NCBI RefSeq assembly: GCF_009737085.1
Contig: NZ_WOVL01000018.1
Location: 1 to 64,000 of the forward strand
Reading direction: 5' to 3'
Length of the DNA stretch: 64,000 bases
From: Paenibacillus sp. NEAU-GSW1
GTDB taxonomy: Bacteria; Bacillota; Bacilli; Paenibacillales; Paenibacillaceae
Position 1 is the first letter of the stretch, and each line of letters opens with the position of its first letter. The notes under the pieces are model-generated. The model worked only from the letters and a program-made list of their open reading frames with translations, had not been told where the DNA came from and did no database searches. This document shows positions 26,488-35,553 of this stretch, piece by piece. A program made the position numbers and the translations under genes.

Positions 26488-27609
26488 ATGCTGCCATTTT
26501 ACAAGAAATATTGGCGTACGGCGTTCGATATCGCCCTAATCGCTTTAACGGTCTACCTCATTATGTTTGCGTTCAGTTATTTATATCGAATCGCAACGCC
26601 TATTTTTTTCGCTTTCGTCATTTACATGTGCATCGAGCCGCTAGCTAAACGTTTGAACCGGATTGGCATCAAAAAATCGATCGCCTCCGGCATATCCGTC
26701 CTTTTGTTCTCCATCATCATATTAGGCGCTTTTTCCGGACTTGCTTATGTCATCGTCGATCAAGGCAAAGATTTCATCGAGAATAAGCTGCCTGCCTATC
26801 AGGAAATATTGAAAAATCAATTGGCAACGAATACAGGCGAGCTGCAAGGCCGCATAGATGCGCTGCCCCAAGATTGGGTCGTCAAAATTACCGAGTACAT
26901 AAACGGCGCGACAGAAAAGCTGCCGATCATTATTAAGACGGTGTTTACCAGCCTGCTCGCTTACTTAACCTCATTCTCCACTTTTCTGTTCAACTTTATT
27001 ATAGGCATTATTTTGGCATACTTCCTTAGCATTGAGATCAATGTTTGGAAAAAAACCGCAAACGACAAAACGCCAAAAACATTTAAAAAAGCGTTCTTCT
27101 TTCTGCGGGAAAATGTATTTAAAGGCATTGCCGGCTATATAAAAGCGCAAGCCAAAATGATCAGCATTACGTTCATCGTCATTTTTCTCGCGCTCCTGCT
27201 GCTCGGCGTCGACAATGCACTCATGATTTCCGTCATCGCAGCCATTTTCGACGTGCTGCCGCTGCTTGGCGTCGGAACGATCTTTGTTCCATGGATTATA
27301 TATTTGTTTATCGTCGGTCAAACGACGCTGGCGATTTGGATCTCCGCCCTGTTCCTCGTCGTCGTGCTGACGCGCCAAATTTTGGAGCCAAAGATTACCG
27401 GAGATACACTCGGCGTATCCGCGTTTACGATGCTCGCGTTTATGATCGTTTCGTTAAAAGTGTTTGGCGTATCGGGCGTCATCCTGTCGCCAATATTGAT
27501 TATATTAATTAAAGCGCTGTATGACCAAGGGTTCTTCCATCGTTGGATTCGCACGCCGCAAGGTGAATTCGACCCCGTCACAGCCGATGATACGACCCGC
27601 GAAACATAG
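26488..27609 (+). CDS. AI-2E family (PF01594) membrane transporter
   Basis: The 373-residue polytopic protein has about eight hydrophobic segments in the PF01594 pattern. Two N-terminal helices are followed by a long extracytoplasmic or amphipathic region (about 95-150), then the GIILAYFLSIEI segment and a C-terminal half with the signature LLGVDNALMISVIAAIFDVLPLLGVGTIFVPW. Known members export diverse small solutes or act as Na+/H+ antiporters; the AI-2 name is historical and not evidence for quorum sensing. AAGGAG lies 7 nt upstream of the ATG. A long inverted repeat follows the stop. Confidence 0.9.
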   Translation: MLPFYKKYWRTAFDIALIALTVYLIMFAFSYLYRIATPIFFAFVIYMCIEPLAKRLNRIGIKKSIASGISVLLFSIIILGAFSGLAYVIVDQGKDFIENKLPAYQEILKNQLATNTGELQGRIDALPQDWVVKITEYINGATEKLPIIIKTVFTSLLAYLTSFSTFLFNFIIGIILAYFLSIEINVWKKTANDKTPKTFKKAFFFLRENVFKGIAGYIKAQAKMISITFIVIFLALLLLGVDNALMISVIAAIFDVLPLLGVGTIFVPWIIYLFIVGQTTLAIWISALFLVVVLTRQILEPKITGDTLGVSAFTMLAFMIVSLKVFGVSGVILSPILIILIKALYDQGFFHRWIRTPQGEFDPVTADDTTRET

Positions 27610-27616
27610 ACATGAC

Positions 27617-27656
27617 ACAACGATCTGCTGGCTTTTATGGCTCGGCAGATCGTTGT
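27617..27656 (+). terminator. Probable terminator after the AI-2E family gene
   Basis: Arms ACAACGATCTGC and GCAGATCGTTGT pair across a 16-nt loop, followed by a weak T-rich tract (TCTGTTT). It overlaps the last codons of the convergent penicillin-binding protein gene. Confidence 0.6.
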
Positions 27657-29491
27657 TCTGTTTCTGCAATAATATCCATGACGCCGCGAAACAACTTTGT
27701 AGCCTCATTGGGGCTGTTTGGCGGCCTGTATTTGGACAGCACCGCCACCGCATAACGAGGCGACTGTGCGGGCCCATAACCCGTAAACCATTGATGTACT
27801 CGCGGCTTGCCGTCACGCGTGACATTAGCCGTGCCCGATTTCCCGGCAACGGTCCAAACCCCTTGGCGGATCGACCGTCCAGTGCCATGGTCGACGACCG
27901 CCTCCATTCCGCGAAGCAGCACTCGCGCCGTTGCCGGATGAATCCGGCCGACGCCTTTGGCGCTCGCTTGCTTCGCGTCGAACTTAACCATCCGCTGGCC
28001 GCTGGCATAGCGGATTTCCCGCACGAGGCGCGGCTCCATAACGCGCCCCTTATTCAATAGCGTGACGACCAGATTCGCCGCTTGCAGCGGCGTCATTTGA
28101 ACGTCACGCTGCCCGATGGCGCTTTGCGCCATAACGCCTCCATCGGCAGCTATATGAGTATCGCCGTTGTCGGCTCCGCCCACGCTGTGCCGGTCAAATA
28201 GCTGACCGGCTTCCTCTTCGCCAAGCAGCCGCAACGGCTCGCGGAACGGCCCGAATGGCTTCTCCGCATGCCAGCCGGCTTGGCGTCCTACCCCAAGCGC
28301 AGCTGCCGTCCGCGCGAACTGTTCTGCGCTCATTCGCTCCGCAATCGTGGCAAACGCAATGTTGCATGATTGCGCCAACCCTTCGCGCAGTGTTAGCGTA
28401 CCATGCCCGCCCTCCTTCCAGCAGCTCAAGCCATACCTGCCATACTCGCCTGTACAGGTAAAGCGCTCATGCTCGTTTGCCACGCCCGCTTCCAATGCAG
28501 CCGCTTCTGTTACAAGCTTGAATACTGAACCCGGCGGGGCTGCGATAAGCGCATGATTAAGAAGCGGCTTTCCTTCTTGCGCGCCTAAGTGCTCCGGGTC
28601 CATCATTGGCCGCGAAACCATTGCGACAATATCGGCATTTTTCGTATCCAGCACGACAATTGCTCCTTCCTGCAGACGGACCGAATCGGCATACGCTTCT
28701 ATCCGATTCTGCAGCTCAAGATCAAGCGTTGTGCCGATCTGCAGCGGATAATAGCTATTGTTCGGCTGTGTAATGCGCAGATCGAGCCCTTTCATTGGCT
28801 TTAAGCTGCTATCTACAAAATAGGAAACCGAGGTCGCTCCTATGCCCCGCAGCAGCTTATCCAACGATTTCTCCAAACCCGCTCCCCCTACTTGATCCGT
28901 CAGCATTCGTTTCCCGCTTGCCAGCTCTTTAGGATAGACAGCTTCCAGCCATTCGGGATGCTGGCTCGTATAGCCGATAGCTTGCTTCGAGTTGAACCCC
29001 TCAATATAGCGATTGCGATATGGAAGCACTTTGATGCCTTGCAGTTGAAGCTGCGACAGCTCCCTCACTTGCCCCTCCGATAGGCGATACGGTAAAGATT
29101 GTCCTTTCGCATGCCAGAACGAAGGATCTCTTAACGCATCCCACCAGCTCGTCAGATCCGAAACGTTAACTTTCAATATGCCCGCAAGCTTTCTCAGCTG
29201 CTGCTCATTACCGCGTTCAGTCGCCAAAATCGGAAACAAAGCAACCGTCGAATATGTCTCCCCTGTAATCGGCCGTCCGCTGCGATCAAGAAAATCTCCT
29301 CGCCCTGTATCCAATACAAGGCTCCGTTGCCGCTGTGCAACCGACATCCGCTTCCATCCGCCGCGTGATGAAGCCAAGGCGGAGGAGGCATGGTTGGACC
29401 CCGGCGTCAGCTGCAGCCACGCCAGCCGAACGATATACAAACCCATAATAAGCGTAAACAATAATGCGGCAATCGCTGCGCGTCGAGCCAT
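27635..29491 (-). CDS. Class B penicillin-binding protein (PBP2-type transpeptidase)
   Basis: The 618-residue protein has a single N-terminal membrane segment (about 5-27). A PBP dimer domain begins at GDFLDRSGRPITG. The transpeptidase domain carries SxxK in APPGSVFKLVTEA, SxN in LAQSCNIAFATIAE and KSG in TVAGKSGTANV. It crosslinks stem peptides outside the membrane. No PASTA domains are present, so it is not SpoVD-like in full. It lies alone between convergent and co-directional neighbours; GAGGGTG precedes the start. Which PBP2 subgroup (elongation, sporulation or accessory) cannot be told from the sequence alone. Confidence 0.93.
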   Translation of the reverse strand: MARRAAIAALLFTLIMGLYIVRLAWLQLTPGSNHASSALASSRGGWKRMSVAQRQRSLVLDTGRGDFLDRSGRPITGETYSTVALFPILATERGNEQQLRKLAGILKVNVSDLTSWWDALRDPSFWHAKGQSLPYRLSEGQVRELSQLQLQGIKVLPYRNRYIEGFNSKQAIGYTSQHPEWLEAVYPKELASGKRMLTDQVGGAGLEKSLDKLLRGIGATSVSYFVDSSLKPMKGLDLRITQPNNSYYPLQIGTTLDLELQNRIEAYADSVRLQEGAIVVLDTKNADIVAMVSRPMMDPEHLGAQEGKPLLNHALIAAPPGSVFKLVTEAAALEAGVANEHERFTCTGEYGRYGLSCWKEGGHGTLTLREGLAQSCNIAFATIAERMSAEQFARTAAALGVGRQAGWHAEKPFGPFREPLRLLGEEEAGQLFDRHSVGGADNGDTHIAADGGVMAQSAIGQRDVQMTPLQAANLVVTLLNKGRVMEPRLVREIRYASGQRMVKFDAKQASAKGVGRIHPATARVLLRGMEAVVDHGTGRSIRQGVWTVAGKSGTANVTRDGKPRVHQWFTGYGPAQSPRYAVAVLSKYRPPNSPNEATKLFRGVMDIIAETEQRSAEP

Positions 29492-29553
29492 TGTGCACCC
29501 TCGCTTTCATAACTTCTGCTAGATGCATTATCGCCTTATTCCCGCACAAAAAA

Positions 29554-29590
29554 ACCGCCCAACCGGAATTCAATATTCCGATTGAGCGGT
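29554..29590 (-). terminator. Intrinsic terminator of the chemoreceptor gene
   Basis: An imperfect stem (ACCGCTCAAT... / ...GGGCGGT on the minus strand) is followed by a run of seven T. It ends the 727-residue chemoreceptor gene and lies upstream of the penicillin-binding protein gene. Confidence 0.8.
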
Positions 29591-29595
29591 GCTTC

Positions 29596-31779
29596 TTAAT
29601 CAATTTTGAATTTCGCAAGCGATTCTTTCAATTGGCGAGAAACGGTATCCAGTCGCTCCGAAAGCGATACGAGACCATTGCTGATGCTAAGCTGTTCGGT
29701 GCTAAGCGATGCTACCTCTTCGGAGGTTGCCGACGACTGCTGCGCAACCGCGCTTACGTTCGCCATTGCTTCGTTCAATACCAATTGCGACTGATCAAGC
29801 ATGCCAATCGAGCCGGTAACCGAATCGAGCTTTGTAACGAATTGTCCCATTTGGTTTTGAACCGATAAGAAGATTTGGTTCGCTTCTTTAACCGAACCGA
29901 TCTGCTCTTGGAACAACGGATACGCATCGGACAGAACCTTTACCGTCTCTTCAATTTCGTTGCCGATATTTCCGGTAATCTGCGATACGATATCAATTGA
30001 CTGGCGCGTCTGATCGGCAAGCTTGCGGATTTCATCCGCTACGACCATAAATCCTTTGCCTGCCGCACCGGCACGAGCCGCTTCAATCGTAGCGTTCAAG
30101 GACAAAATGTTAGTTTGCTTCGTCAAATTGTTCAGTACATCGAGAATTTTGACGATCGATCCTGTGCTTTCTTTCAGCTTATCGACCTTCTCCACCATCG
30201 AGCGAGTCATTTCTTCGGTTTGACCGGTTTTTTCGATCAATACGCCCATGTAAGCTGTACCTTGCTGACTCGACTGCTGCACATCACCGGCCGAAGCGAC
30301 CATTTGTCCATTCGCTTCCATAACCGATTTCATTTGCACGTTAATGTTGTTGGTCAAATCGCTGCCTTTTTCCGCTTCTACTGCAAGGCTTCCAGCCCCA
30401 TTAGCAATTTCTTCAGTAGCAACCGAAATTTCTCTTGCCGATACCGCCGTTTTCTTCGACGCATCGGTCAGTTCGCTGGCAGTCGCCAGCACCTCTTCCG
30501 CCGACATTGTCGTTCGCTTGGCAAGCTCCGTAATTTGAATCATCATTTTGTTAAAGCTTTCGCCCAATTGGCCAATTTCGTCCTGACGTTTCTTCATCGT
30601 CGACCGGACTGTCAAGTTTCCGCGCTCGCCTTCGTTCATCAAATTTCGAATCTGAACGAGCGGCAGCGCGATCGTCCGGATGACGAGAAAGCCGATCAAC
30701 ATGGCCAGTATTGCCGCCGCTCCGACTGTAATCCAGGTCAGCTTGTTGATTACGTTAGCGTCTTTAACGAGCTCATTGACAGGGATAGTGCCAATCAGCT
30801 TCCAACCTGTCGATTCTAACGTCGTATAAGCAGCAAGCACATCTCCGTCGCTAATTGACGTTTTGAGCGATCCGCTTTCCTCTTCAGGCACTTTCACTTG
30901 ATGCGGCTTTCCTAACAACTCTGTTTCGTTAGCCGTAATCATGTTATTGTTGGCGTCGATAATCGAAACTTGACTTCCAACCCCTAATGCGATTCCGTTA
31001 ACCTTCTCCATAATCTTTTCGATATTGATTTCCATCAGCATTAAGTAATGCCCTTCGCTTGTCGTGCTATTATTCATAACACGGCCAACGCCGATCGAGG
31101 GTTTCTTGTTCGTGCTGCCGAAACCAGTCGGCTGTGTTTCTACCCAGAAAGATTTGCCGCCGCCTTCCTTGATCTTGGCAAACCATTCGCTTTTAATCAT
31201 CTCATCAATAACGGCGGATCCTGCTCCTCCGCCAGTTACCAATTCGACACTGTCATCCAGCGGAAGCAAATAAATGCCGTTAATTGTGTTGTTGCCCATA
31301 ACAAAAGTGCTAAGCATGTCCCCAAGATCCTTGCGGGCTTCGAAAACCGTAAAATCATCCGCCGCTTCTACCTGTTTCGTTACCAAGCTATGAAAATCTT
31401 TGTCAATCATAATTTGCATCGTCAAATCATCATAGTTATCAAATATGGTATCCAGGTTGTCTGCAGCCTGATTGATGGTTTGATAGCTGGCGTCGGACAC
31501 TTTGCGCTCGACAATTTTCTTTGTTTGCCCGTAAGCCAGTTGCCCTACTGCCAGCACGCAAGCGATAATGCTGACAAATATGACGATAAAAAGCTTCGTG
31601 CCTACTGACCTTACCGGACTCGATAGCTTCGTATCCTTGAGCGCGCTAATGCCTGCTTTCGCCATATTCGAGCTTGACGCCCCCAGTGATTGCGCTTTCA
31701 ATGATTTACTAAAGAATGATGTTTTGCCGCCTTCGGTTGAGCCCGTTTCCCGTTTCTTTTTCCCTGGCATGGTAGGCAC
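29596..31779 (-). CDS. Methyl-accepting chemotaxis protein with dCache-type sensor
   Basis: The 727-residue transmembrane receptor has an unusually long cytosolic N-terminal tail (about 1-60, Lys/Ser-rich), a first membrane segment (about 63-85) and an extracellular double-Cache-like region (about 90-340, with the [25 protein letters not shown] segment). A second membrane segment (about 350-370), HAMP and the signalling domain follow. The hairpin tip is [34 protein letters not shown]. The frame opens with GTG at 31779; an ATG at 31770 is equally possible. Ligand unknown; Cache receptors often bind amino acids or organic acids. Confidence 0.94.
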   Translation of the reverse strand: MPTMPGKKKRETGSTEGGKTSFFSKSLKAQSLGASSSNMAKAGISALKDTKLSSPVRSVGTKLFIVIFVSIIACVLAVGQLAYGQTKKIVERKVSDASYQTINQAADNLDTIFDNYDDLTMQIMIDKDFHSLVTKQVEAADDFTVFEARKDLGDMLSTFVMGNNTINGIYLLPLDDSVELVTGGGAGSAVIDEMIKSEWFAKIKEGGGKSFWVETQPTGFGSTNKKPSIGVGRVMNNSTTSEGHYLMLMEINIEKIMEKVNGIALGVGSQVSIIDANNNMITANETELLGKPHQVKVPEEESGSLKTSISDGDVLAAYTTLESTGWKLIGTIPVNELVKDANVINKLTWITVGAAAILAMLIGFLVIRTIALPLVQIRNLMNEGERGNLTVRSTMKKRQDEIGQLGESFNKMMIQITELAKRTTMSAEEVLATASELTDASKKTAVSAREISVATEEIANGAGSLAVEAEKGSDLTNNINVQMKSVMEANGQMVASAGDVQQSSQQGTAYMGVLIEKTGQTEEMTRSMVEKVDKLKESTGSIVKILDVLNNLTKQTNILSLNATIEAARAGAAGKGFMVVADEIRKLADQTRQSIDIVSQITGNIGNEIEETVKVLSDAYPLFQEQIGSVKEANQIFLSVQNQMGQFVTKLDSVTGSIGMLDQSQLVLNEAMANVSAVAQQSSATSEEVASLSTEQLSISNGLVSLSERLDTVSRQLKESLAKFKID

Positions 31780-31864
31780 CGCCTCTTTCGATTGTTGATC
31801 TGCTAATGGTGTGGCGTATAGAACGCGAGTGTTGCGGCTAGTTCTTTAAACCTAATTATGTATT

Positions 31865-31913
31865 GGTTATATAACCCTATTATTTTATATCGGCTATCAA
31901 TTGTCAATTGATA
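31865..31913 (-). promoter_or_regulatory. Chemoreceptor promoter region with two palindromes
   Basis: The minus strand has TTGACA (31907-31902), a 17-bp spacer and AATAAT (31884-31879), a weak SigA promoter. GCCGATAT at 31894-31887 equals the SigD -10 consensus, although a good TAAA -35 is missing at the right distance. A 19-bp palindrome (31895-31913, centre T) covers the -35 and a 12-bp palindrome GGTTATATAACC lies at 31865-31876. Confidence 0.45.
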
Positions 31914-32008
31914 ATACATGATGTTCAACGAATTGCACAATTTCGACAGTTTTATTTTTAAAATGATCGGTTCTATCAAAGTTATTGCCCGTTTATGACG
32001 ATAAAAAA

Positions 32009-32034
32009 GGCCGGGAACGCAATCGTTCCCGACC
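32009..32034 (-). terminator. Intrinsic terminator of the mltG-trhP1-trhP2 operon
   Basis: On the minus strand GGTCGGGAACG and CGTTCCCGGCC pair across a 4-nt loop, followed by TTTTTTAT. It lies directly after the trhP2 stop codon. Confidence 0.9.
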
Positions 32035-32040
32035 CTCTGC

Positions 32041-33303
32041 TTACCTTTTCCCGATCTTTTTGCGCATCAAATCCATTGGCTTAACCGGCTTCGCCGTCCG
32101 GATTCGCAGACGCTGCAGCGGATGGCGCGCCGCGTCGAGCGCATTGCCTTCCTCATCCTCGATTGCTTCAATCATCTGTTTGAAGAAGGTGCCTCCCGGA
32201 CCGACAAACTCAACCTCTTGCCCAGGTTTGAAATGATTGCGCTGCTGAACGACAGCAATGCCGCTCGTTTCATCATATTCCAGCACGACTCCGGCAAAAT
32301 CATAAGGCGCTGCTTTGTCCTCCGGCTCGTAAATATGATCCTCCGCCCCTGGCGTATCCAGGAAAAAGCCTGTATTTAACGGACGATTCGCCGCTTTATT
32401 GATTTCCTCGACCCATTCCGGTTTCAGCACATAGCCTTCCGGGTCTTCGAAATAGGCGTCAATCGCCTGCCGATATACGTTTACTACCGTTGCGACATAG
32501 TGCAAGCTTTTCATCCGGCCTTCAATCTTAAAGCTGTCCACGCCGACCTCGATTAGCTCCGGCATATATTCGATCATGCACAAATCTTTAGAGCCCATCG
32601 TAAACGGATCGGCTTCTTCATCGTACAGTGGCGCTTCGTCCACGAACAAATCGTACTTCCAGCGGCACGACTGGCAGCAGCCGCCGCGATTGGAGTCGCG
32701 GTCCGTAAAGTGGTTGCTCAGCACGCATCTGCCCGAATACGAGGAACACATCGCACCGTGAATAAATGCTTCGATCTCAATATCGACATTCGCTTTAATT
32801 TCGGCGATTTCCTTAAAGCTGGTCTCGCGGCCAAGCACGACGCGCGGCAGCCCTTCATCCTTCCAAAACTTGACGGCCTGCCAGTTCAATGTTGATTGCT
32901 GCGTGCTTAAATGCACTTCAAGCTTCGGCGCTGCCCGCTGCGCCGTCTCGATAATGATCGGGTCTGCCGCGATAATCGCTGCAATACCGGCCTCCTCAAG
33001 CTTTTGCAAATAGTGCTCCAGTCCTGCGATATCCTCATCATGGGCATAAATGTTTGTCGCAACGAACACTTTCGCTCCGTACTTCGCAGCGAATTCGACG
33101 CCTTCCTTCATTTCCTCAAAGCTGAAATTGTCCGCGTTGGAGCGCAAGCCGTATTTCTGTCCGCCTATATATACCGCATCGGCTCCATAGTGGACGGCAA
33201 ATTTCAGCTTTTCCAAATTACCGGCGGGCGCAAGCAGCTCCGGACGGTCAAGCCGATTCCTTTTCCCCGTATAGCGCGGTGATTTCTGTTCTGTCGTTGT
33301 CAT
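32041..33303 (-). CDS. trhP2: Peptidase U32-family tRNA hydroxylation protein TrhP2 (YrrO-like)
   Basis: The 420-residue protein begins RPELLAPAGNLEKLKFAVHYGADAVYIGG, the U32 core. It has the iron-sulfur cysteines in MCSSYSGRCVLSNHFTDRDSNRGGCCQSCRW and a C-terminal beta domain ending near LMRKKIGKR. In B. subtilis YrrN and YrrO (TrhP1/TrhP2) make 5-hydroxyuridine at tRNA position 34 using prephenate. Despite the family name, protease activity is not expected. It lies 23 nt after trhP1. The assignment rests on motifs and gene order. Confidence 0.92.
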   Translation of the reverse strand: MTTTEQKSPRYTGKRNRLDRPELLAPAGNLEKLKFAVHYGADAVYIGGQKYGLRSNADNFSFEEMKEGVEFAAKYGAKVFVATNIYAHDEDIAGLEHYLQKLEEAGIAAIIAADPIIIETAQRAAPKLEVHLSTQQSTLNWQAVKFWKDEGLPRVVLGRETSFKEIAEIKANVDIEIEAFIHGAMCSSYSGRCVLSNHFTDRDSNRGGCCQSCRWKYDLFVDEAPLYDEEADPFTMGSKDLCMIEYMPELIEVGVDSFKIEGRMKSLHYVATVVNVYRQAIDAYFEDPEGYVLKPEWVEEINKAANRPLNTGFFLDTPGAEDHIYEPEDKAAPYDFAGVVLEYDETSGIAVVQQRNHFKPGQEVEFVGPGGTFFKQMIEAIEDEEGNALDAARHPLQRLRIRTAKPVKPMDLMRKKIGKR

Positions 33304-33326
33304 TGTTGTCGTTCACCTCCACATCA

Positions 33327-34280
33327 TTAATACACTTGCTCTTTATAAAAAAATCCGTAGCTTAGCTCGCGGTTCGGATCCTGCAGCGCTTTAATCGAAT
33401 CGAGCCATTCCTCTTGGAATTGGTAGCTCTCCGGATCGGCCAAATAAGCATCAATCGCTAAGCGATAAGCTTTAACGACAGCCGTGTTATAGGCGATTGG
33501 CTTCAAAAAGCCTTCGATTTTCAAGCTGTCCGTTCCAATCTCAAGCAACTCATGGATATTCTCAAGCATGCACAAATCGTCTGAGCTCATAATATGGGTG
33601 CCGTTCGCATCCTCATAGATCGGATAACGTTCGCCCGGCCGCTCGTCCTCGGTTAAAAACAAACCGCTTGAATGGTCGATGCTGCTTAGCTTTCCGGCAT
33701 CCTGCTGATGCTCCAAATAGCTGTTGACGAGTGAACGCTTGGAATGATAAATGTTCGTCAGGCCATGAACCTGCACTTCCAGCTGCATCGCCGTCGCCGA
33801 TTTCATTTCGATAATCTGATCCATATTGAGCTCGCGCGCGAGAACGAACCGAGTCGCTCCGCGGCGTCCCCAATATTCCGCCGTACGATAGTTCGTCGAA
33901 GTCATCTCTGCGTTCCAATGAAGCGGCATTCCCGGCGCTTCTACCTTAGCCGTCATCAGAACAGCCGGATCACCGAAAATGATGGCGTCCACTCCCGCAT
34001 CCGAAAGTCCGCGGATATAGGCAGGCAGCGAATCAAGCGTATCGTTGGCGATCAAGTTATTAACGGATACATAGATGCGAACGCCTCGCGGATGAGCCAG
34101 CTTGACTGCTTCCGCGATGTTCGCCAAATCGAATTCTCCTGCTAGACGCATGCCGTATCGGGCTTCTCCGATGACAAAAGCGTCCGCACCTGCGTCCATC
34201 AGCATAACAAGCTCTTCCATAGACGCGGCTGTAGTCAGCAGCTCCGGTTTATACGCGTCGGCATTAGCCTTAGCTGTCAT
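33327..34280 (-). CDS. trhP1: Peptidase U32-family tRNA hydroxylation protein TrhP1 (YrrN-like)
   Basis: The 317-residue U32 protein is the shorter partner of TrhP2. It starts with PELLTTAASMEELVMLMDAGADAFVIG and has the EVQVHGLTNIYHSKRSLVNSYL segment in the place where TrhP2 carries its cysteine cluster, so it lacks those Fe-S cysteines. This matches the YrrN/YrrO pair, thought to act as a complex. It lies 5 nt after mltG. The methyltransferase gene trmR, which stands between mltG and yrrN in B. subtilis, is absent here. Confidence 0.9.
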   Translation of the reverse strand: MTAKANADAYKPELLTTAASMEELVMLMDAGADAFVIGEARYGMRLAGEFDLANIAEAVKLAHPRGVRIYVSVNNLIANDTLDSLPAYIRGLSDAGVDAIIFGDPAVLMTAKVEAPGMPLHWNAEMTSTNYRTAEYWGRRGATRFVLARELNMDQIIEMKSATAMQLEVQVHGLTNIYHSKRSLVNSYLEHQQDAGKLSSIDHSSGLFLTEDERPGERYPIYEDANGTHIMSSDDLCMLENIHELLEIGTDSLKIEGFLKPIAYNTAVVKAYRLAIDAYLADPESYQFQEEWLDSIKALQDPNRELSYGFFYKEQVY

Positions 34281-34285
34281 AACGA

Positions 34286-35386
34286 TTACTCTCCTTGCTT
34301 AGCAGTCTGGTTGCTTTTCTCGATGTTTCTCAAATGCTCTTTATACGTAGCGGCAAACAAATGCGTTTGCGAGCCGTCTTTTTTCGTTACATAGTAGAAG
34401 AAATCCGTATCTTCCGGATAGAGGGCTGCTTGAATGGACGCAAAGCTTGGGCTTGCAATCGGACCCGGAGGCAAACCGTTAATTTTGTACGTGTTGTACG
34501 GGCTGTCCACCTGCAAATCCTTCTCCATCAATCTTTCCTTCGGTTTATCCAGCAAGTATTGCACTGTCGCGTCAATTTGCAGCGGCATTCCTTTTTTCAA
34601 CCGGTTGCTGATGACGCCGGCCACGACTGCCCGTTCTTCATCCACAACGACTTCGCGCTCAACGAGCGAGGCAATCGTCAACAGCTGGTGAAGCGAGAGC
34701 TTGCGTTCGGCAAGCACATCTTCCCATCCTTCCGGAAGATCAGCCAGCTTTTTGTCCAGCTCCTCCATCATCCGCTGCAAAATATCAGCCTCGGTGCTGT
34801 CCACTTTCATCTCATACGTTTCCGGGAACAAATAGCCTTCCAAGCGGTGATGAAGCTTGGCGTCTGTTGGTATGGAACGAATCGCTTCCGCATCGCCCCA
34901 ATCGGACTGCTTGTCCGCAGCTTCGAGGAATGCAGCTTTGTCAATCAGTTTCTCTTCTGCCAGTTTGTCGGCAATTTGAAGCAGCGTAAAGCCTTCCGGG
35001 ATCGTAAATTTTATCGTTTCCTCGGCAACGGTTTCTCCGCTGTTCAGCTTTGCAATAATCTCTGCGTTCGTCATGCCGGGCTTAAGCTCATAAACTCCGG
35101 CTTGGAAACGGTCGCCCTCATCCTTAAGCTTCAAGTAATACTTAAACAGAAAGGAATTTTTAATAATGCCTTGCTCTTCAAGCACATCAGAAACTGCGAA
35201 AGCCGAGGAGCCTTTTTTAATTTCCACTTGCTTCACTTCGCCTGCCTTCGTCGGCTGCAAACCGATCCACAGGTACAAAAAGACGCTGCCCGCGCCAATA
35301 ATAAAAATGCTGAACAAACTAATTACAACCCACATTGCGATGCGAGCCGAACTTGGCCCGGATTTTTTACGAACTGATTTACTCAA
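34286..35386 (-). CDS. mltG: Endolytic murein transglycosylase MltG (YceG/YrrL)
   Basis: MltG cleaves nascent glycan strands and so sets their length. The 366-residue protein has one N-terminal membrane segment (about 16-40), a LysM-like part, and the YceG domain with the catalytic glutamate in LTIASLVEREVVVDEE. The conserved QIDATVQY and SPYNTYKINGLPPGPIASPS follow. The start codon is TTG at 35386, supported by AAGGAGGAAG 5 nt upstream and by protein length. First gene of the mltG-trhP1-trhP2 operon, transcribed separately from the upstream genes because a strong terminator intervenes. Confidence 0.95.
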   Translation of the reverse strand: MSKSVRKKSGPSSARIAMWVVISLFSIFIIGAGSVFLYLWIGLQPTKAGEVKQVEIKKGSSAFAVSDVLEEQGIIKNSFLFKYYLKLKDEGDRFQAGVYELKPGMTNAEIIAKLNSGETVAEETIKFTIPEGFTLLQIADKLAEEKLIDKAAFLEAADKQSDWGDAEAIRSIPTDAKLHHRLEGYLFPETYEMKVDSTEADILQRMMEELDKKLADLPEGWEDVLAERKLSLHQLLTIASLVEREVVVDEERAVVAGVISNRLKKGMPLQIDATVQYLLDKPKERLMEKDLQVDSPYNTYKINGLPPGPIASPSFASIQAALYPEDTDFFYYVTKKDGSQTHLFAATYKEHLRNIEKSNQTAKQGE

Positions 35387-35410
35387 CTAACTTCCTCCTT
35401 ACATCAGGAT

Positions 35411-35477
35411 CTTTGAGCGGAGCTCAAAGTCACTCATCTTCCTCAAAGTCACTCATCTTCCTCATAGTCACTCCGCT
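35411..35477 (-). repeat. Three 19-bp direct repeats upstream of mltG
   Basis: The motif CTCAAAGTCACT (plus strand) starts at 35423, 35442 and 35461 (third copy CTCATAGTCACT), an exact 19-bp period. The array is bracketed by the 7-bp inverted repeat AGCGGAG (35416-35422) and CTCCGCT (35471-35477). CTTTGAG/CTCAAAG at 35411-35429 can also form a small hairpin. The array sits 37-87 nt upstream of the mltG start. A related array precedes the IreB-family gene. Confidence 0.8.
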
Positions 35478-35503
35478 TTTGGCGAAAACTTCATTACGCC
35501 GCG

Positions 35504-35531
35504 AAAAAGAGCGGTGTGAGCCGCTCTTTTT
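35504..35531. terminator. Bidirectional terminator between DUF1292 gene and mltG
   Basis: Perfect 11-bp arms AAAAAGAGCGG and CCGCTCTTTTT with a 6-nt loop. It ends the ireB-ruvX-DUF1292 transcription unit and means mltG needs its own promoter. Confidence 0.9.
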
Positions 35532-35553
35532 GTATAACCTATCCAGTTGCACC

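Noticed and set aside
26488-27609. Autoinducer-2 quorum-sensing exporter
   Set aside because: The family name AI-2E does not establish AI-2 transport. No luxS or lsr genes are near, and the window holds a second member next to alaS.
32041-34280. Secreted collagenase pair (peptidase U32 annotation)
   Set aside because: No signal peptides. Gene order after mltG and the cysteine cluster in one partner match the tRNA-hydroxylation proteins YrrN/YrrO.
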